A stretch of 16,601 nt of DNA from Deltaproteobacteria bacterium. GTDB lineage: Bacteria; Desulfobacterota_B; Binatia; UBA9968. This document shows positions 14,474 to 16,601 of the stretch, piece by piece (position 1 is the stretch's first letter; each line of letters opens with the position of its first letter). The stretch lies in NCBI GenBank assembly GCA_027297485.1, contig JAPUHZ010000265.1:1-16601 (forward strand), given 5' to 3'. The position numbers and the translations under genes are program-made. A model generated the notes under the pieces. That model was not told the DNA's origin, searched no databases, and saw nothing but the letters and a program-made list of their open reading frames with translations.

Positions 14474-14707
14474 ATGAAACCTGAAAACGGCAGGGTGAAA
14501 GGCGATCTTAAGAAACGGACCAGGGGGTTTGCGTTCAGTTTCCATCACAACCTTCCTTCAGAGCAGCGACGCCTCCAACGATTTGTGGATCAATTCAATG
14601 CCACTGAGGAGCACTGGCGGACCATGGCAGTAAAGCGCTGTCTCCGTCGACTGGGTCACCCGCGGCTATCACCAAAGCGACGCAAGCTGCTTGACTTGAT
14701 TGACTAG
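14474..14707 (+). CDS. Small basic protein, unknown
   Basis: This 77-codon frame encodes a strongly basic product with a likely helical core (LPSEQRRLQRFVDQFNATEE, then HWRTMAVKRCLRRL) and a final helix (PKRRKLLDLID). No domain is recognised and no signal peptide is present. The N-terminus (MKPENGRVKGDLKK) derives from the repeat-like DNA before it, so the real start may be later, or the ORF may be spurious. The ribosome-binding site is poor (caggg directly before the ATG). The next gene, ORF6N-type, follows in the same direction after 47 bp. It is kept as a hypothetical, with low confidence that it is a real gene. Confidence 0.4.
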   Translation: MKPENGRVKGDLKKRTRGFAFSFHHNLPSEQRRLQRFVDQFNATEEHWRTMAVKRCLRRLGHPRLSPKRRKLLDLID

Positions 14708-14754
14708 GTTAGCACGCGTCCGCTCCCTGACCGTGTGGGGTTCTTTAAGAGACG

Positions 14755-15330
14755 ATGAAAACAGAGCGATCCGCTGAGCTTTCGGTGCCAATAGAAACGG
14801 TAATCCACACCTTGCGAGGAGAACGCGTTATACTCGACGCCGACTTGGCAAAGATCTATGGCGTTGAGACCCGCGTGCTTAACCAGGCGGTGCGGCGCAA
14901 CATGAAGAAATTCCCTTCAGATTTCATGTTCCGGATCAGCCCCACGGAGGCAAGAGAGTTGAACCGATCACAAACTGTGATCGCTTCAAAGAAGCACCGC
15001 AATCCTCGCTTCCGTCCCTATGCCTTTACCGAGCATGGCGCGATCATGGCTGCAAACGTGCTCAACAGTCCTCGCGCGGTGCAAATGAGTGTCTTTGTCG
15101 TAAGAGCGTTTGTAAGGCTGCGACAAATGGTCACGACCCACAAAGAACTAGCGGCCAAATTAGGGGAGTTGGAGCGACAAGTGACGACTCATGACTCCCA
15201 CATCAGGTCATTGTTCGAAGCCATTCGGCAGTTGATGGCTCCACCGGAGCCAAGGAAGCGGAAGATCGGCTTTACCGTCAAAGAAAGGGCTGCAAAATAC
15301 AGAAGGCCGGAAATCAGCCCGAGGCGTTAA
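14755..15330 (+). CDS. ORF6N-domain protein (phage-type DNA-binding)
   Basis: The 191-residue product carries an ORF6N domain over roughly residues 10-120: VIHTLRGERVILDADLAKIYGVETRVLNQ, then RRNMKKFPSDFMFRI, and FRPYAFTEHGAIMAANVLNS. This domain is found in phage antirepressor-like and large-DNA-virus proteins, and as single genes in many bacterial genomes, where it is presumed to bind DNA. A coiled-coil linker (residues 125-165, KELAAKLGELERQV) and a basic tail (EPRKRKIGFTVKERAAKYRR) follow. Length is usual for the bacterial stand-alone type. No integrase or other phage gene is in the window. A Shine-Dalgarno is not obvious before the ATG. Family call firm, function inferred. Confidence 0.88.
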   Translation: MKTERSAELSVPIETVIHTLRGERVILDADLAKIYGVETRVLNQAVRRNMKKFPSDFMFRISPTEARELNRSQTVIASKKHRNPRFRPYAFTEHGAIMAANVLNSPRAVQMSVFVVRAFVRLRQMVTTHKELAAKLGELERQVTTHDSHIRSLFEAIRQLMAPPEPRKRKIGFTVKERAAKYRRPEISPRR

Positions 15331-15533
15331 GAACCTCGATCAGTAGAGGAAGGGGAAAGATTGTTAAGAACGTTATGTCTGACCCCCGTTCCTGCTTTAT
15401 AGCCGGCTGATCACTAAGACATCCCATTTCGACATTTCGAGAATTCTCAAAACGTGAAAGTGTGGTTTAGAGATTCAGGCAAGCACGGAGAAGAGAACTC
15501 TGGCACTTCAAAGGTCCGCGCATCGTTAGCTCA
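15331..15533. other. Intergenic region, nothing assigned
   Basis: No gene or clear promoter is seen. A 10-bp perfect palindrome gagaattctc lies at about 15439-15448. Confidence 0.3.
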
Positions 15534-16046
15534 ATGAAAGAGATCTTACTTACCGTCGCGAAAGTATTCGGAGCTGTGATTTTGGCGGTGATCGGTTAAG
15601 CCCTGGGCACTGAATTAGGCGCACATTTCCTGATTCCTGCTGTGGGAGGAGCAATGGTCTGGTGGGTTGCCTGGAAGACCGCGGCGCTGGGCTTTCGACC
15701 TATGATTCCCGCCTTTGCTGTCCAGGCCGGACACGGGCTCTGGATGCTTTTCGGAGTTGTTTATATGCAACGGTTCGACTTAAATATCCTCGACCTCTTG
15801 ATCCTTTTCGGAGGGTTAGGTTAGCTGTGGCTTCGACCTGGCTGGCCTCCGGTTGTCTTCCTGACGGTATTTCAGTTAGTTGCCCTTGGCGTCAATCTTT
15901 ATTTGTTTGAAGCGGTTCTAGATGGCAGTTTTGAAGAGCGCGCGCTTGCCGTCCACATCCTCCTGCGTATTGTTGCTATTACGCTCCTGATTTGCGGCAT
16001 CCGATTGCTGCGTAAGAATAGTTCAGCAGATCCTCTCCCAGCTTGA
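15534..16046 (+). pseudogene. Membrane protein pseudogene with two in-frame stops
   Basis: One reading frame from an ATG at 15534 to a TGA at 16044-16046 encodes 170 codons of a small multi-pass membrane protein, interrupted only by TAA at 15597-15599 and TAG at 15822-15824. The read-through product is coherent: MKEILLTVAKVFGAVILAVI, stop, ALGTELGAHF..., hydrophobic segments with AVQAGHGLWMLFGVVY, LDLLILFGGLG, stop, LWLRPGWPPVVFLTVFQLVA, and AVHILLRIVAITLLICGIRL. Both sides of each stop look like parts of one membrane protein, with about four or five spans. One-base changes (such as CAA to TAA and TGG to TAG) explain both. Genes in the window use all three stops normally, so recoding is unlikely. 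The family is not recognised. No Shine-Dalgarno precedes the ATG. Confidence 0.75.
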
Positions 16047-16096
16047 TGGGCTGCTAAATCACTTTCCCTTGTGAGCCGCTCTTTTGTTGTTTGTTG

Positions 16097-16234
16097 GAGG
16101 ATGAAATCCTCACGAGGGAGGGCATAGCCGAGAACGCCGCAACCGCTTGTGTGGTCTGAACCCGAACGGAATCAGTCCGTTTGGAGCCCAACCAGTGCTA
16201 GCCTGACCCTCCAACTCCCTTACACGAGTAAGGG
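16097..16234 (+). ncRNA. Candidate structured RNA or leader (unclassified)
   Basis: Five helices can be drawn by eye. They are GAGGAT/ATCCTC (16097-16111); a closing stem GGAGGG/CCCTCC (16117-16122 with 16207-16212); inside it CCGCA/TGTGG (16137-16154) and a 9-bp stem CCGAACGGA/TCCGTTTGG (16162-16184, loop ATCAG); and CCCTTAC/GTAAGGG (16217-16234, loop ACGA). No coding frame is convincing here. It does not match the common riboswitches, 6S, tmRNA, SRP or RNase P that I know. Strand is assigned from the downstream gene. It could instead be part of a decayed mobile element. Confidence 0.35.
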
Positions 16235-16407
16235 TAGCTGTTGATTACCTCAGTGTGACATGAGGCCTTTCTGCCCCTTTTTTCTCTGCAGATTTTTACT
16301 CACTTCCCTCTTGTGGCCATTTTTGTCCCTTATCAGACAGTTATAAAAGATCTCCAGGATTAAAAAATCCCTTAAAAAACTAGAGGTTGAAGCTGTGAGG
16401 TATCTTG

Positions 16408-16423
16408 TGGTATAGAACTTGCT
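16408..16423 (+). promoter_or_regulatory. Candidate sigma54 (-24/-12) promoter
   Basis: TGGTATAGAACTTGCT has GG and GC elements exactly 10 bp apart and fits TGG-N8-TTGCW, the sigma54 pattern. It would start a leader of about 90 nt before the gene at 16524. A sigma70 reading (TTGAAG at 16387, TATAGA at 16411, spacer 18) overlaps it. The rest of 16047-16523 holds the structured region and no gene. Confidence 0.45.
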
Positions 16424-16447
16424 CTCTTTTATCCTGTTAGTGGAGTA

Positions 16448-16482
16448 ACGGTTTTAAAAAAAGATTCGCATCTTCTAACCGT
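16448..16482 (+). other. Nested hairpin in the leader of the last gene
   Basis: Outer arms ACGGTT (16448-16453) and AACCGT (16477-16482) enclose a 5-bp hairpin AAGAT-TCGC-ATCTT (16461-16474). There is no U-run after it. It could shape the 5' end of the mRNA. Confidence 0.35.
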
Positions 16483-16523
16483 AAAACTGTGTGCAACACA
16501 ATTCCGGTCATCGGGAGGCCTAT

Positions 16524-16601
16524 ATGAAAAGCAAGAAGTATTTCTTAGCATTCATACTGGTATCTTTGGCAATATTTTTGAGTGCCCGCGTGGAAGTGGC
16601 A
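16524..16601 (+). CDS. Exported protein, N-terminal fragment (runs off window)
   Basis: From the ATG at 16524, with GGGAGG at 16513-16518 upstream, 26 codons are visible: a basic start (MKSKK) and a hydrophobic core (YFLAFILVSLAIFLSA), the form of a Sec signal peptide. The mature part lies outside the window, so nothing can be said of function. It is preceded by a sigma54-like promoter and a structured leader. Confidence 0.7.
   Translation, partial: MKSKKYFLAFILVSLAIFLSARVEVA

Noticed and set aside
15597..15824. Selenocysteine or pyrrolysine recoding in the membrane-protein frame
   Set aside because: Stops are TAA and TAG, not TGA. No SECIS or PYLIS-like structure is seen beside them, and TAG ends at least one normal gene here (perR-like).

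Overview
The window looks like a chromosomal stretch of a Gram-negative, probably low-oxygen or microaerophilic bacterium from an uncultivated lineage (deltaproteobacterial-, NC10- or Tectomicrobia-like). This rests on four things: a rubrerythrin/PerR oxidative-stress operon, a Fe-S (CCG-domain) protein next to a DUF3501 gene, orphan iron-type solute-binding proteins with signal peptides, and an AMMECR1 gene. The placement is an inference from gene content; nothing in the sequence names the taxon. The genetic code is standard.

Layout. Positions 1-1206 hold the 3' part of a long, internally repeated coiled-coil gene that seems to be frameshifted near its end in a GA tract. On the minus strand a compact group follows: a sigma70-type promoter (2652-2680), a dksA-like gene, galU, tRNA-Ala(CGC) and an intrinsic terminator (1241-1275). 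Then come an AMMECR1-domain gene and a MITE-like element of about 190 bp (3357-3546). Next, also on the minus strand, is a tight operon read right to left: rubrerythrin, Fe-S/CCG protein (split by a 4-bp tandem duplication), DUF3501, PerR-like regulator. An AT-rich imperfect palindrome lies just ahead of rubrerythrin and is a candidate operator.

On the plus strand follow a small tRNA-binding-domain protein and a secreted beta-propeller (YCF48-like) protein ending at a strong terminator (7904-7940). The middle (7986-11531) holds two intact paralogous ABC-type solute-binding proteins on the minus strand, a decayed third copy on the plus strand and an unrecognised multi-pass membrane protein. 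No permease or ATPase is present. Housekeeping genes alr and purH then form a coupled plus-strand pair.

The right end (14403-16601) looks like accessory or decaying DNA: degenerate short repeats, a small unknown ORF, an ORF6N-domain (phage-type) gene, a membrane-protein pseudogene with two in-frame stops, a region rich in hairpins that may encode a structured RNA, a sigma54-like promoter, and the start of a gene for an exported protein that runs off the window.

The best candidates for a second look are the rubrerythrin/Fe-S/DUF3501/PerR operon, the structured region with the sigma54-like promoter at 16097-16482, the MITE-like element, and three separate gene-breaking events (GA tract, CTGG duplication, double nonsense).
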